Assembly: GCA_903822185.1 (NCBI GenBank)
Contig: CAIJOA010000017.1
Coordinates: 1-64,000, forward strand
Reading direction: 5' to 3'
Length of the DNA stretch: 64,000 nt
From: an uncultured Rhodospirillales bacterium
Lineage (GTDB): Bacteria > Pseudomonadota > Alphaproteobacteria > ATCC43930 > CGMCC-115725
The number at the start of each line of letters is the position of its first letter. Within the stretch, counting starts at the first letter, position 1. A model generated the notes under the pieces. It saw only the letters and a list, made by a program, of their open reading frames with translations, had not been told where the DNA came from and did not search any database. Made by a program: the position numbers and the translations under genes. This document shows, piece after piece, positions 35,281-44,895 of this stretch.

Positions 35281-37314
35281 TCATGCGGCCGTCGAAACGG
35301 CCCCTTCTTTCGCCAAAGGGAGGATTACGCGCATCGTGGTGCCGGCGCCGGGGGCGCTGACCACTTCGAGTTCACCGCCGGCCGCCCGCACAAGATCGCG
35401 GGTTTGGTAAGCGCCGATTCCGTAGCCGTTCGATTTGGTCGAACGGAACGGACGGAAGAGCTGGCTATGGATGAATTCGATATCCATGCCCGCGCCTTCG
35501 TCCGCGATATCAATGACGAGCTTGCCGTCGCGGCTTTGCGCCGTGACGGCGATGGTGCCGTCGGGCGGCGAGGCTTCAATCGCATTGTCGAGCAAATGCG
35601 TCAGGGCGGAACTAAGCCGGTCCTGATCGATCCGAACCAGCGCCGTCCCACATTCCATCGCCATGCGGATCGGCGCGCGATCGTCGTTGCGCGCGGCGAG
35701 GACACGGCGGATCACGGCGACGGCGTCGATCGACGGAATGCCATCGGCTTCCGCGACCTGGTTGGCGCGAAGCTGTTGCAGCAGATCGTTCATGCGCGAG
35801 ACCGAGTTTTCGATCGTCAGAAAAGCGTCGGCGCGGAAGTCGGGATTGTCGCCATGGCGTTTGGCGTTGACGACGATCATCTGAAGCTGCGCCGCGAGAT
35901 TTTTGATGTCGTGCGCGACGAAAGCGAAACGCTTGGCGTATTCCTGGAATCGGCGCGAATCGTGAAGCTGTTGCCCGAGGCGCTGTTCGGCGACATAGCT
36001 GGCCGCTTGCCGCGCCAAGGCGCGTAGCAGTTCGAAGCTTTCCCAATTGAGCGCCACCGGCGCGCGCGGACGATTGAGGGTGATGAAGCCGAGCACGCGT
36101 TCCTGCACCACCAGCGGCACGGCCAGCCAGCAATCGCCCAAGGCAGCATATGACTTGCCCTGATGGAATTCCTGAATCCAACGGCCGCCGCGAAAGCCCT
36201 GGATGAAGGCGCTGTCCGCAGGTTCGGCCGTGCCCAGCGCCACGCGCGTGTTGTAGAGCGTCACCGGCACGAACTGACCCACGTCGCCAGCCGCATCCTT
36301 GAGCCAGAGCGCGCCGCCGGGACTATCGACGACGTTGGCGATGGCCTGAACCACGCGGCGTTTCAGATCTTCGCCTTCTTCGCGCACCGACAGCACGTCG
36401 ATGAAGTTCATCCATTCGACGCGGTAGTCGTAACGCAGCGCGAAGAAATTGCGTGAGACGAGATATTTAAGCCGGGCTTTTGCGCTGCCCGACGAGATCA
36501 CCGTCGCCAACACAAGAAGACTGCCGAACAAGGTCGTGACCTGCACCACCCGGCCCCATTCGCCGCCGGAATCGCGCAGCAAGGTCGCGACCGTCACGAT
36601 CGCCACCAGCAGAACGCCGGATGCGATGAGGGTCAGGCTATGCAGCACGACGCGCTGCGACACACGCAGATCGAGCTGCCAGCCGCGATTGCGGAACAGG
36701 GTCAAAGCCAGGAACGGCGCGATCAAACAATCGACCACCGGCCGCGCCGCCGCGAAGACATCGCTGATCCAGCCGAACAGCAGCGCGTCGGAATAGAGAA
36801 AGAGCTGATAGGCGAAGAGCCCGCCCAGCGCGATGCAAAGCGGCACGATATTCCAATGCTGCTTCGCCGCCGTATTGCGATAGAGATTTTCGACCAGCAG
36901 CAGCCCCATGATCGCGAGAACTTCACGACCGATGATCTGCGCTTCGGTCAGGCCGTGCGCGGCCAGTTGTTGCGCCGGTATGACATCGGCAACGAGAACC
37001 GCCACGCCCGCAACAAAAGGCGTACCGAGCATGGCGAGCCTGAACTTCATATTTGGTCGGTTCGATAGGGTCGGGAACAGCAGGTACGCGAGGAAAGATA
37101 TCCACGCCAGCGTCTGCGCCGTTTCGAGAACGGCAACCGGGGCGCCACCCACGACATCCTTGAACGCAGCCGACAGCATCCAACCGACTGTCAGCGTGCA
37201 GGCGCCCGCGACGATGCCGCTTTCGCGGGTGAACGGCCGCCGCGACAGGGTGAGAATCACCAATGCCGTATAGACAGCCGCACAACTCAGCGCTGAAACC
37301 AAGGCAACAGTCAT
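35281..37314 (-). CDS. prsK: PEP-CTERM-associated membrane histidine kinase PrsK
   Basis: A 677-residue sensor kinase. The first 280 residues contain about eight hydrophobic segments, a polytopic sensor domain distinctive of PrsK. A GAF domain covers about 305-445, and the phosphorylated histidine is His468 (AFVAHDIKNL). The ATPase domain has the N box LLDNAIEA and glycine boxes DEGAGMD and YGIGAYQ. The DIKN variant of the H box, in place of HELRTP, is a family feature. It is expected to sense an envelope or lipid cue and phosphorylate PrsR. It starts three bases after the sugar-transferase stop. Confidence 0.92.
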   Translation of the reverse strand: MTVALVSALSCAAVYTALVILTLSRRPFTRESGIVAGACTLTVGWMLSAAFKDVVGGAPVAVLETAQTLAWISFLAYLLFPTLSNRPNMKFRLAMLGTPFVAGVAVLVADVIPAQQLAAHGLTEAQIIGREVLAIMGLLLVENLYRNTAAKQHWNIVPLCIALGGLFAYQLFLYSDALLFGWISDVFAAARPVVDCLIAPFLALTLFRNRGWQLDLRVSQRVVLHSLTLIASGVLLVAIVTVATLLRDSGGEWGRVVQVTTLFGSLLVLATVISSGSAKARLKYLVSRNFFALRYDYRVEWMNFIDVLSVREEGEDLKRRVVQAIANVVDSPGGALWLKDAAGDVGQFVPVTLYNTRVALGTAEPADSAFIQGFRGGRWIQEFHQGKSYAALGDCWLAVPLVVQERVLGFITLNRPRAPVALNWESFELLRALARQAASYVAEQRLGQQLHDSRRFQEYAKRFAFVAHDIKNLAAQLQMIVVNAKRHGDNPDFRADAFLTIENSVSRMNDLLQQLRANQVAEADGIPSIDAVAVIRRVLAARNDDRAPIRMAMECGTALVRIDQDRLSSALTHLLDNAIEASPPDGTIAVTAQSRDGKLVIDIADEGAGMDIEFIHSQLFRPFRSTKSNGYGIGAYQTRDLVRAAGGELEVVSAPGAGTTMRVILPLAKEGAVSTAA

Positions 37315-37317
37315 CGG

Positions 37318-38733
37318 TTAGCGTGCACCCTCGCGGAAGAGGATGACGCGGATGGTATGAACCAGAATCACGAGATCGAGGAAGATCGTGCGGTTCTTCA
37401 CGTAATAGAGGTCGTAGGCGAGCTTCGCCTTGGCATCTTCGAGCGAAGCGCCGTAGGGATAATTGACCTGTGCCCAGCCGGTGATGCCCGGCTTCACCGA
37501 ATGACGCTCGCGATAGAACGGAATCGCCTCGGCCAGCTTATCGACAAAGAACGGCCGTTCGGGGCGCGGCCCGACAAAGCTCATATCGCCGTTGAGGAAG
37601 TTGAAAAGTTGCGGCAGTTCGTCGATACGGAATTTGCGGATGACCGCGCCGACGCGCGTCACGCGCGGATCACTGTTCGACGCCCATTGGATGCCGTCGC
37701 GTTCGGCGTCGTTGCGCATGCTGCGGAATTTGAGGAGCGTGAAGCTTTTGCCGGCAAGCCCCGTACGTTCCTGGCGATAGAGCGCCGGGCCCGGGCTTTC
37801 GTAGCGGACGATCACGGCGGCAACCGCCATGACCGGCAAGGCGAAGATCAACAGACCCAGTGCGGTCACGATGTCGAACGCGCGTTTCATGAACGCGTTG
37901 ATCGCGCCCTGGCGGAAACCGTCGGAGAAGATCAGCCAGCTCGGCTGCAGCGCCTCGATGTCGATGCGGCTGTTCTCGCGTTCCCAGAAGGTCAGATAAT
38001 CGACGACGTTGATGCCTTCGATTTTGCAATGAAGCAGTTGCGAAACCGGCATGCCGCGGCGTTCGTCCGTCGCGACGACGATCTCGCGCGCGCCGATATC
38101 GCGGGCGTAATGAGCGAGCGCGTGATCATCGGTGGTACGGTCGAGATCGAGCGGTGCGCCCATGACGAGACGCAAGTCGCCGCAGGCATGGACGAAGCCC
38201 TTGGGGACGAAATAGCGATTGGCGCCGCGCTCGACCAGATCGGCGATGCGGGAGGCGCGGACGCCGGTGCCGACGACGACGACACGGCGGCGGAACAGAT
38301 TTGAATCCGATACGCGCAGGAAGGCGGCGCGGGTGACGGCGACGCAGCTCATCCAGGCGAAGGTCGATTTGAGGAACAAAGCCGACCAGCCATCACCGGG
38401 GCTGATTAGGGAACTCTTGCCGAGGAAGAGGATGATTAACCCGACGGCCGGAACGACCAGCGTCAGCGCCATCAGAATCTTGATGGCCATGATCCGGGTG
38501 TCGAGGAAGACGTCGTAGTTATAAAGCCCGACCGCGGTCATCGAAGCGCCGGCGATCAACGACAGCCCCAACGAGAATTCGACTTTGGTCAGATGAATAC
38601 CCGCCTGCAGCAGTTCCTGCGGCGAGATCGCGGGCGCCACCATGTAGAGGGCGGCAGCCACTAAGAGGATTTCGGCGCAGCCGAGCAGAACGGCCGGCAC
38701 CGGAACGAAATGTCCGAAAATTCGTAACATCAA
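37318..38733 (-). CDS. EpsB-type undecaprenyl-phosphate sugar transferase, exosortase-associated
   Basis: A 471-residue polyprenyl-phosphate sugar-1-phosphate transferase. Four or five N-terminal membrane spans precede a CoA-binding-like domain (VVVVGTGVRASRIADLV). The catalytic C-terminal bacterial-sugar-transferase domain starts KRAFDIVTALGLL (about residue 280) and contains the KFRSM..DAE region, FRIDELPQLFNFLNGDMSFVG and RPERPFF. The family transfers the first sugar phosphate to undecaprenyl phosphate. This form matches the PEP-CTERM-system-associated sugar transferases found with PrsK, PrsR and PrsT. It is the first gene of the operon. Confidence 0.9.
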   Translation of the reverse strand: MMLRIFGHFVPVPAVLLGCAEILLVAAALYMVAPAISPQELLQAGIHLTKVEFSLGLSLIAGASMTAVGLYNYDVFLDTRIMAIKILMALTLVVPAVGLIILFLGKSSLISPGDGWSALFLKSTFAWMSCVAVTRAAFLRVSDSNLFRRRVVVVGTGVRASRIADLVERGANRYFVPKGFVHACGDLRLVMGAPLDLDRTTDDHALAHYARDIGAREIVVATDERRGMPVSQLLHCKIEGINVVDYLTFWERENSRIDIEALQPSWLIFSDGFRQGAINAFMKRAFDIVTALGLLIFALPVMAVAAVIVRYESPGPALYRQERTGLAGKSFTLLKFRSMRNDAERDGIQWASNSDPRVTRVGAVIRKFRIDELPQLFNFLNGDMSFVGPRPERPFFVDKLAEAIPFYRERHSVKPGITGWAQVNYPYGASLEDAKAKLAYDLYYVKNRTIFLDLVILVHTIRVILFREGAR

Positions 38734-38916
38734 CTCACCTACAACGAGGCCTAAGGACGCGTCGCATGCACACCGGTAAACCAGCCAACGGCTTGAAGCC
38801 CGTTATGCAAAAGCGGCTATACCCTATGTCAAAGTAGTTTCCAAGTATCAAATGAGAAATGTACAGAAAATAACCATATATCACAACAATTTACCATGAT
38901 ATTTGGTCTTAAGTGG

Positions 38917-38996
38917 TGGTTTATGGTTAATTAATACTTAATTACTATTCAGTATTATTTGGTTAATTCAAAGTTATGCTTAACGGCCATAAACCA
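38917..38996. repeat. 10-bp inverted repeat TGGTTTATGG ... CCATAAACCA
   Basis: Perfect arms at 38917-38926 and 38987-38996, 60 bases apart, flank the CtrA-like box. The spacing is too long for a simple hairpin and fits two operator half-sites on the DNA. Confidence 0.6.
38927..38941. promoter_or_regulatory. CtrA-like box TTAA-N7-TTAA
   Basis: TTAA at 38927-38930 and TTAA at 38938-38941 are separated by exactly seven bases, the full-site consensus of the alphaproteobacterial cell-cycle regulator CtrA. The surroundings are AT-rich, so chance occurrence is more likely here than elsewhere. Confidence 0.4.
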
Positions 38997-39059
38997 TAGA
39001 TCGTTTGTGCCGCGGCGATATCGCGGTACAGTCGGAAGCGTTAAGGGGAGGAAAGAAAA

Positions 39060-40109
39060 ATGGACTTCGGCTACTTCACGCTGAGCGACAATCACTATCT
39101 CGACAATTCACGCGGCGCGAACCAGTTCGTCGCCGACATCCTCGACGAGACGCTGCATGCCGATGAACTCGGCTTTCACTCCGCCTGGATCGGCGAGCAT
39201 CATTTCAGCTCGCTGGGCGTGCTGTCCTGTCCCGATCTGGTCCTCGCCTATGCGGCGGCCAAGACGAAAAAAATCCGCCTCGCCCCTGCGGTCACGGTGC
39301 TACCGTTGCACCATCCCATCCGGGTGGCCGAGCAATGGGCCAGCCTCGACCTATTGAGCGGCGGTCGCGTCGATTTCGCCGCCGGACGCGGCTACGATTC
39401 CCGCGAATACGAACCTTTCGGCGTCTCCTTCGCCGACAACCAGGAAATCTTCAACGAGGGCATGGAGATCGTCCGGCGCCTTTGGGCCGCCGACGGTCCG
39501 ATCGACTTTAAGGGCAAATATTATTCGTTCGAGAATGTCGGCATCACGCCGAAGCCGATCCAGCGGCCCCTACCGGCCTATGTCGCGTCCTTCTCGAAAC
39601 CGTCGATCGAGCTGGCGGCAAAACTGGGCTGCGGCCTAGTGGTTGCGCCTTTCGCTGCGGCGATGAGCTATGGCGGGCTGAAACAAGTCGCCGATCTCTA
39701 CAAGGAAACCTGCGCCAAGGCCGGGGTGAAGCCGGGCCGCCTCATCTGCAGCTACTTCACCCATTTCGCCGACAACAAGGAACAGGAGCTGGCGCAACGG
39801 GCGCGGCAGATTCGGTATTACAAAGAATGCGTCATCCCCGCCTTCCCGTCCGATCCGGACAAGGCCCCGCCGAGCTATCGCTATCTGGTCGAGATGACCG
39901 AGCGGCTGCATAAGGTAAGGCCCGAAGACCTGACCGAAAACTCGGTCCTGCTCGGCGGCACGCAGCAAATCACCGACACGCTGAAGAAAGCCGAGCAGGC
40001 CGGCTTCGACGAGGTGATCCTCTATTTCAATGTCGGCCTCAAACCGCATCAGCAGGTGAAGGACGAGATGTCCCGCTTTGCGGCCGAGGTACGACCGGCG
40101 TTCAAATAA
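39060..40109 (+). CDS. Luciferase-like (LLM class) flavin-dependent oxidoreductase
   Basis: A 349-residue TIM-barrel monooxygenase. The N-terminal WIGEHHFSS (about residue 43), VTVLPLHHPIRVAEQWASLDLLSGGRVDFAAGRGY (about 78-115) and the C-terminal NSVLLGGTQQITDTL are typical of bacterial-luciferase-like flavoproteins using reduced FMN or F420-like flavin. A GGGGAGGA ribosome site precedes the ATG. The substrate cannot be inferred; the group includes alkane, nitrilotriacetate and pyrimidine-type monooxygenases. It is alone on its strand. Confidence 0.9.
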   Translation: MDFGYFTLSDNHYLDNSRGANQFVADILDETLHADELGFHSAWIGEHHFSSLGVLSCPDLVLAYAAAKTKKIRLAPAVTVLPLHHPIRVAEQWASLDLLSGGRVDFAAGRGYDSREYEPFGVSFADNQEIFNEGMEIVRRLWAADGPIDFKGKYYSFENVGITPKPIQRPLPAYVASFSKPSIELAAKLGCGLVVAPFAAAMSYGGLKQVADLYKETCAKAGVKPGRLICSYFTHFADNKEQELAQRARQIRYYKECVIPAFPSDPDKAPPSYRYLVEMTERLHKVRPEDLTENSVLLGGTQQITDTLKKAEQAGFDEVILYFNVGLKPHQQVKDEMSRFAAEVRPAFK

Positions 40110-40122
40110 ACGCTCGCCCCTT

Positions 40123-40207
40123 ATTCGTCACCCCCGCGAAAGCGGGGGTCCATGCCAACAACGGATTCGTTGATCGATGGATTCCCGCTTTCGCGGGAAT
40201 GACGAAT
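40123..40207. repeat. Paired REP-like palindromes
   Basis: Two 30-base arms (40123-40152 and 40178-40207) are inverted copies differing at four positions, and each arm is itself palindromic around CCGCGAAAGCGG. The ATTCGTCA-CCCCCGCGAAAGCGGGGG-TCCA form matches dispersed intergenic repeats common in alphaproteobacterial and some gammaproteobacterial genomes. It sits between the convergent luciferase-like and leuB genes and could also terminate both transcripts. Confidence 0.85.
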
Positions 40208-40220
40208 TGAAGAGAGAGCC

Positions 40221-41333
40221 TTAGCCGCCGATCTTCTGCAGTTCTTCCAGCACGGCGTTGCCCATCTCGGTGGTCGAGACGGCCGTCATGCCGGGCTGCA
40301 TGATGTCGCGGGTGCGAACGCCGCGATTGAGGGCGTTTTTCACCGCCGTTTCGACGACGTCGGCTTCTTCCTTCAGATCGAAGGAATAGCGCAGCATCAT
40401 CGCCAGCGAGAGCATGCAGGCGAGCGGATTCGCGGCATCCTTGCCGGCGATGTCCGGCGCGCTGCCATGGACCGGCTCGTAGAGCGCCTTGCGGCGGCCG
40501 CTTGAGTCGGGCGCGCCCAGCGAGGCCGAGGGCAGCATGCCGAGCGAACCGGTTAGCATCGCCGCGCAATCCGACAACAGATCGCCGAAGAGATTGTCGG
40601 TGACGATGACGTCGAACTGCTTGGGGTTACGCACGAGCTGCATCGCGCAGTTATCGGCGTACATATGCGACAACTCGACGTCCTGATATTCAGCGTCGTG
40701 CAGCTTCTGCATTTCCTCGCGCCAGAGCTGGCCCGATTCCATGACGTTGGCCTTCTCGACCGAGCAGACCTTGTTGCTGCGCTTACGCGCAAGTTCGAAC
40801 GCGACGCGGCCGACGCGGATGATTTCCGACGTCGTATAGACCTGCGTATTGACGCCGCGGCGTTGGCCGTCGGGCAGCGTGGTGATGCCGCGCGGCTCGC
40901 CGAAATAGGTGCCACCGGTCAGCTCGCGAATGATCATGATGTCGAGACCTTCGATGATCTCGGGCTTCAAGGTCGAAGCCCCGATCAGCGGGTCGAACAC
41001 CAGCGCCGGACGCAGATTGGCAAAGAGGTCCATTTCCTTGCGCAGACGTAGCAGGCCGCGTTCCGGCTTAACCGCGAAAGGCAGGCTGTCCCATTTCGTG
41101 CCGCCGACCGCGCCGAACAAAACAGCGTCGCATTCCTGCGCCTTCTTCATCGTCTCTTCGGCGAGCGGCGTACCGTATTTGTCGTAAGCCGCGCCGCCGA
41201 CGAGATCTTCGACCACGTCGAAGCTGGCGATGCGTTTCTTATCGAACCATTCGACCACGCGGCCGACCTGACGCATGACTTCCGGGCCGATGCCGTCGCC
41301 GGGAAGCGAAAGGATTTTACGATTAGCCGCCAT
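40221..41333 (-). CDS. leuB: 3-isopropylmalate dehydrogenase
   Basis: The NAD-dependent oxidative decarboxylase of leucine biosynthesis, 370 residues. [10 protein letters not shown] at the start, the substrate-binding [14 protein letters not shown] (about residue 138), the metal-binding [12 protein letters not shown] (about 245) and the NAD loop [18 protein letters not shown] (about 288) are intact. It follows leuD by 12 bases and ends the leuC-leuD-leuB series. Confidence 0.97.
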   Translation of the reverse strand: MAANRKILSLPGDGIGPEVMRQVGRVVEWFDKKRIASFDVVEDLVGGAAYDKYGTPLAEETMKKAQECDAVLFGAVGGTKWDSLPFAVKPERGLLRLRKEMDLFANLRPALVFDPLIGASTLKPEIIEGLDIMIIRELTGGTYFGEPRGITTLPDGQRRGVNTQVYTTSEIIRVGRVAFELARKRSNKVCSVEKANVMESGQLWREEMQKLHDAEYQDVELSHMYADNCAMQLVRNPKQFDVIVTDNLFGDLLSDCAAMLTGSLGMLPSASLGAPDSSGRRKALYEPVHGSAPDIAGKDAANPLACMLSLAMMLRYSFDLKEEADVVETAVKNALNRGVRTRDIMQPGMTAVSTTEMGNAVLEELQKIGG

Positions 41334-41345
41334 GTTACTTTCTTC

Positions 41346-41951
41346 TCAGAGCCAGGGTTGTGACAGATGACGCTTGGCTTCGAAGGAGGTGATTTTGTCC
41401 TCCTTCTTCAAGGTCAGGCCGATATCGTCGAGACCGTTCAGCAGGCAGTCCTTAAGGAACGGATCAATCTCGAAATGGACTTTTTCGCCGTCGGGACGCG
41501 TGACCGTCTGGCTGGCCAGATCGACGGAGAGGCGCGCATTGGCGCCCTTCTTCGCATCGTCCATCAGCTCAGCGACGACTTCCGGCGGCAGCTTGATCAG
41601 CAGCATGCCGTTCTTGAAACTGTTGTTATAAAAAATATCGGCGAAGGAGGATGCGATAACGCAGCGGATGCCGAAATCCATGATCGCCCAGGGCGCATGT
41701 TCGCGCGACGAGCCGCAGCCGAAATTTTCGCCGGCGACGAGAATCTTTGCCTGGCGATAGGCCGTTTGGTTGAGGACGAAGTCGGGCTTTTCGCTGCCGT
41801 CGTCGTTGTACCGCATCTCTTCGAACAGCGCCTTGCCGAGACCGGTACGCTCGACCGTCTTCAGATGCTGCTTCGGGATGATCTTGTCGGTATCGACATT
41901 GATGATCGGCAGCGGCGCGGCAATGCCCGTCAAAGTCGTGAATTTATCCAT
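41346..41951 (-). CDS. leuD: 3-isopropylmalate dehydratase small subunit
   Basis: A 201-residue subunit that forms isopropylmalate isomerase with LeuC. The start [15 protein letters not shown] is chosen because GAGGG lies five bases before it; the frame stays open for 38 unconserved codons upstream. [15 protein letters not shown] and the swivel-domain [14 protein letters not shown] are diagnostic. It is separated from leuC by about 410 bases that hold a gene on the other strand. Confidence 0.96.
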   Translation of the reverse strand: MDKFTTLTGIAAPLPIINVDTDKIIPKQHLKTVERTGLGKALFEEMRYNDDGSEKPDFVLNQTAYRQAKILVAGENFGCGSSREHAPWAIMDFGIRCVIASSFADIFYNNSFKNGMLLIKLPPEVVAELMDDAKKGANARLSVDLASQTVTRPDGEKVHFEIDPFLKDCLLNGLDDIGLTLKKEDKITSFEAKRHLSQPWL

Positions 41952-42047
41952 GGAAACCCTCACTCGTGAGCGCGCGATTGTTAAGCAACGGGCCGAAGCA
42001 AGGCAAGCACGCTTGCTTTGGCGACCGCGGAAGCACACATAGAAGCG

Positions 42048-42359
42048 ATGAGCGATCGCGATCACCGCCGTCCCGAGCCCGAAATCATCCCGCCCGGCAC
42101 CGGCGATCCTTCACCCTGGCAGGATCAAAGCGGCACGAACCGCGATCCCCGCGTCTTTACCTGGTCCAGCAATGGACGCGGCACCAGACTGCGTTTTGGA
42201 CGGCCGGGGCCGCTGGGCCTCGTCGCCATCGTCGTCGGCCTTGCGGCGTTGAGCGCGCTCGGCTTCTTCATCTTGCTCGGCGCGCTGGCGATCACCTTGC
42301 CGGTGATCGCCGCCGTGATGCTGATCGGCATCGTCGCCGGAATCTGGCGGCGGCTTTAG
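42048..42359 (+). CDS. Small membrane protein between leuD and leuC
   Basis: About 103 residues from ATG 42048 ([17 protein letters not shown]). The first 60 residues are polar and Pro-rich, then two adjacent hydrophobic segments from [20 protein letters not shown] to the C-terminus [10 protein letters not shown], probably a helical hairpin in the inner membrane. It lies on the opposite strand to the leu genes, in the leuC-leuD gap, with its stop three bases from the leuC stop. Family unknown. Confidence 0.65.
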   Translation: MSDRDHRRPEPEIIPPGTGDPSPWQDQSGTNRDPRVFTWSSNGRGTRLRFGRPGPLGLVAIVVGLAALSALGFFILLGALAITLPVIAAVMLIGIVAGIWRRL

Positions 42360-42362
42360 CCC

Positions 42363-43769
42363 TTACCCGAGATCCCGAACATCGGCGAGCTTGCCGGCGA
42401 TTGCCGACGCAGCCGCCATGGCCGGGCTCATCAGATGGGTGCGTCCGTTGCGGCCCTGGCGTCCTTCGAAATTACGATTGGACGTCGAAGCGCAACGCTC
42501 ACCCTGTTCGAGCTTGTCGGCATTCATCGCAAGGCACATCGAGCAGCCCGGCTCGCGCCATTCGAAACCGGCTTCGATGAAGATCTTGTCGAGACCTTCT
42601 TCTTCAGCCTGTTCCTTGACCAGACCCGAACCCGGCACCACCAGCGCATTGACCCCGGCCGCGACCTTACGGCCTTTCGCAACCGCCGCCGCAGCGCGCA
42701 TGTCTTCGATGCGGCCGTTGGTGCAGGAGCCGATGAAGGCCCGCTGAATCGTCACGTCCTTGAACGGCGTGCCCGGCTTCAAGCCCATATATTCGAGCGA
42801 GCGTTCCATCGCAGCGCGCTTGCCGTCGTCTTTTTCGTCCGCCGGATTCGGCACGCTGCCGGTGATCGGCAGCACGTCCTGCGGGCTGGTGCCCCAGGTC
42901 ACTTGCGGGATGATCTTCGCGGCGTCGAGTTTGACGACGATGTCGTATTTCGCGCCCGGATCGGACGGCAGCGTCTTCCAATAGGCGATGGCCTGTTCCC
43001 ATGCCGCGCCCTTGGGCGCCATCGGACGGCCCTTCACATATTCGTAGGTGATCTCATCCGGCGCGACGAGGCCGGCGCGCGCGCCGCCTTCGATCGACAT
43101 GTTGCAGATCGTCATGCGGCCTTCCATCGACAATTTGCGGATCGCCGAACCCGCATATTCGATGACGCTGCCGGTGCCGCCCGCGGTGCCGATTTGGCCG
43201 ATAATCGCGAGGATCATGTCTTTCGCCGTCACGCCCGGCGGCAGATCGCCATCCACCTCGACCAGCATGTTCTTGGCGCGACGCTGCAACAGCGTCTGCG
43301 TCGCAAGGACATGCTCGACCTCGGAGGTGCCGATGCCGAAGGCCAACGCGCCGAACGCGCCATGCGTCGCCGTGTGGCTATCGCCGCAGACGATCGTCAT
43401 GCCTGGTTGGGTCATGCCTTGTTCGGGACCGATGATATGAACGATGCCCTGGCGGATATCGTTCATCCCGAAATAAGGAATGCCGAACTGCGCGACGTTG
43501 CGTTCCAGCGTTTCGACCTGAAAGCGCGATTCCGGCTCTTCGATGCCGACCGAGCGATCGGTGGTCGGCACGTTGTGATCGGCCGTCGCCAGTGTCGCCT
43601 TCGGCTGACGAACACTGCGGCCCGATGTCCGCAGACCTTCGAAAGCCTGCGGGCTCGTCACCTCGTGAACGAGATGCCGGTCGATATAGAGAAGGCAGGT
43701 GCCGTCGGCTTGCTGGTCAACGACATGGTTATCCCAAATCTTGTCGAAAAGCGTGCGCGGCCCAGCCAT
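42363..43769 (-). CDS. leuC: 3-isopropylmalate dehydratase large subunit
   Basis: The iron-sulfur subunit of isopropylmalate isomerase, 468 residues. The three cluster cysteines are visible in IGSCTNGR (about residue 345) and in [11 protein letters not shown] (about 408-411). [20 protein letters not shown] near residue 128 is the substrate-binding hallmark. It starts five bases after the rplS stop, so it is cotranscribed with the ribosomal/tRNA-modification operon. Confidence 0.97.
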   Translation of the reverse strand: MAGPRTLFDKIWDNHVVDQQADGTCLLYIDRHLVHEVTSPQAFEGLRTSGRSVRQPKATLATADHNVPTTDRSVGIEEPESRFQVETLERNVAQFGIPYFGMNDIRQGIVHIIGPEQGMTQPGMTIVCGDSHTATHGAFGALAFGIGTSEVEHVLATQTLLQRRAKNMLVEVDGDLPPGVTAKDMILAIIGQIGTAGGTGSVIEYAGSAIRKLSMEGRMTICNMSIEGGARAGLVAPDEITYEYVKGRPMAPKGAAWEQAIAYWKTLPSDPGAKYDIVVKLDAAKIIPQVTWGTSPQDVLPITGSVPNPADEKDDGKRAAMERSLEYMGLKPGTPFKDVTIQRAFIGSCTNGRIEDMRAAAAVAKGRKVAAGVNALVVPGSGLVKEQAEEEGLDKIFIEAGFEWREPGCSMCLAMNADKLEQGERCASTSNRNFEGRQGRNGRTHLMSPAMAAASAIAGKLADVRDLG

Positions 43770-43774
43770 GGCGA

Positions 43775-44167
43775 TCAGGACGCCTTTACCGGAGCCGTCG
43801 GCGTGACGTCACGCGCGCGCTCGGTGATACGGGCCGCCTTGCCGCGGAGTTCGCGGAGGTAATAGAGCTTCGCGCGACGCACGGCGCCACGACGAACCAC
43901 CTCGATCAAGGTGACGCGGGGCGAATAGAGCGGGAAGATACGCTCGACGCCTTCGCCATACGAAATCTTGCGCAGGGTGAAGTTCGAATTCACGCCCGAC
44001 GCCTTGCGCGCGATGCAGACGCCTTCGAACGCCTGAATACGCTCACGCTCGCCTTCGACAACCTTGACGCTGACGCGCACGGTGTCGCCCGGACGGAATT
44101 CCGGGGTCGCGCGCAAAGCGGCGAGCCGGTCGATCTCTTCTTTCTCGATGGTCTGCAGTAAATTCAT
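43775..44167 (-). CDS. rplS: 50S ribosomal protein L19
   Basis: A 130-residue ribosomal protein located at the 30S-50S interface. [26 protein letters not shown] and the C-terminal [19 protein letters not shown] are diagnostic; a 14-residue tail follows the conserved end. Its ATG overlaps the trmD stop in an ATGA (44164-44167). Confidence 0.98.
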   Translation of the reverse strand: MNLLQTIEKEEIDRLAALRATPEFRPGDTVRVSVKVVEGERERIQAFEGVCIARKASGVNSNFTLRKISYGEGVERIFPLYSPRVTLIEVVRRGAVRRAKLYYLRELRGKAARITERARDVTPTAPVKAS

Positions 44168-44895
44168 GATCTCTCTCCAACCTGTCGTTTATCGCGCCCT
44201 TCACGGGCGAGATATCTTTCCCAAAGATCGGGTCGCCGCTCGCGCGTCGCCCGTTCGGCCTCTTCCATCCGCCAACGGCGAATGTTCTCGTGATGTCCGC
44301 TGAGCAGCACATCGGGCACGCTATGGCCCTGCCATTCCTGCGGACGTGTGTAATGGGGATATTCGAGCAGTCCCCGCTGAAAACTTTCCTCGTCGAGCGT
44401 CGCCGCATCGCCGATGACGCCGGGCAGCAAACGCACGCAGGCATCGATCAAGGTGATCGCCGCCGGCTCGCCGCCCGACAAAACGAAATCGCCGAGGCTC
44501 ACTTCCTCGATGCCATGCGCTTCGATCACGCGCTGGTCGATGCCTTCGAATCGGCCGCACACCAACCGCACGCCCGGACCTGATGCCAATTCGCCGACGC
44601 GGATCTGATCGAGACGACGGCCACGCGGCGACAGGCAGATGATCGGTCCAGGCGCATCGGTGCCGGCAATCGCGCGATCGATCACGTCGGGCCGCATCAC
44701 CATGCCGGGCCCACCGCCGAACGGCGAATCATCGACCGTACGATGCTTGTCGTTGGCGAAGTCGCGGATATCGACCGCGCTCAAGCGCCAGAGACCATCG
44801 CTCATCGCCTTACCGGCCAGCGAATGCGCCAGCGGCCCCGGGAACATCTCCGGGAAGATCGTCAGCACGGTCGCGGTCCAGGGAGTCGCGTTCAT
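44164..44895 (-). CDS. trmD: tRNA (guanine-37-N1)-methyltransferase TrmD
   Basis: The SPOUT-class enzyme that methylates G37 to prevent frameshifting; 243 residues. [11 protein letters not shown] at the start, the [10 protein letters not shown] loop near residue 60 and the trefoil-knot SAM site [16 protein letters not shown] near 130 are present. It overlaps rimM and rplS by four bases each. Confidence 0.98.
   Translation of the reverse strand: MNATPWTATVLTIFPEMFPGPLAHSLAGKAMSDGLWRLSAVDIRDFANDKHRTVDDSPFGGGPGMVMRPDVIDRAIAGTDAPGPIICLSPRGRRLDQIRVGELASGPGVRLVCGRFEGIDQRVIEAHGIEEVSLGDFVLSGGEPAAITLIDACVRLLPGVIGDAATLDEESFQRGLLEYPHYTRPQEWQGHSVPDVLLSGHHENIRRWRMEEAERATRERRPDLWERYLAREGRDKRQVGERS

Larger units (their letters stand above)
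38734..39059. other. AT-rich divergent intergenic region
   Basis: This 326-base gap separates the sugar-transferase operon from the luciferase-like gene and is far more AT-rich than anything around it, particularly 38860-39000. It contains no open frame of note. It holds the CtrA-like box and inverted repeat listed separately, and a strong Shine-Dalgarno (GGGGAGGA) just before 39060. It must contain the promoters of both divergent transcripts, but no standard -35/-10 pair stands out. Confidence 0.7.

Noticed and set aside
38734-39059. Sigma-54 (-24/-12) promoter for the sugar transferase-prsK operon
   Set aside because: The only TTGCA-like -12 candidate on the minus strand has no matching GG element at the proper distance.
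28552-39059. PEP-CTERM sorting-signal protein encoded in the block
   Set aside because: No C-terminus here shows VPEP followed by a hydrophobic helix and Arg-rich end; PrsT ends QASQYLQTLTN.
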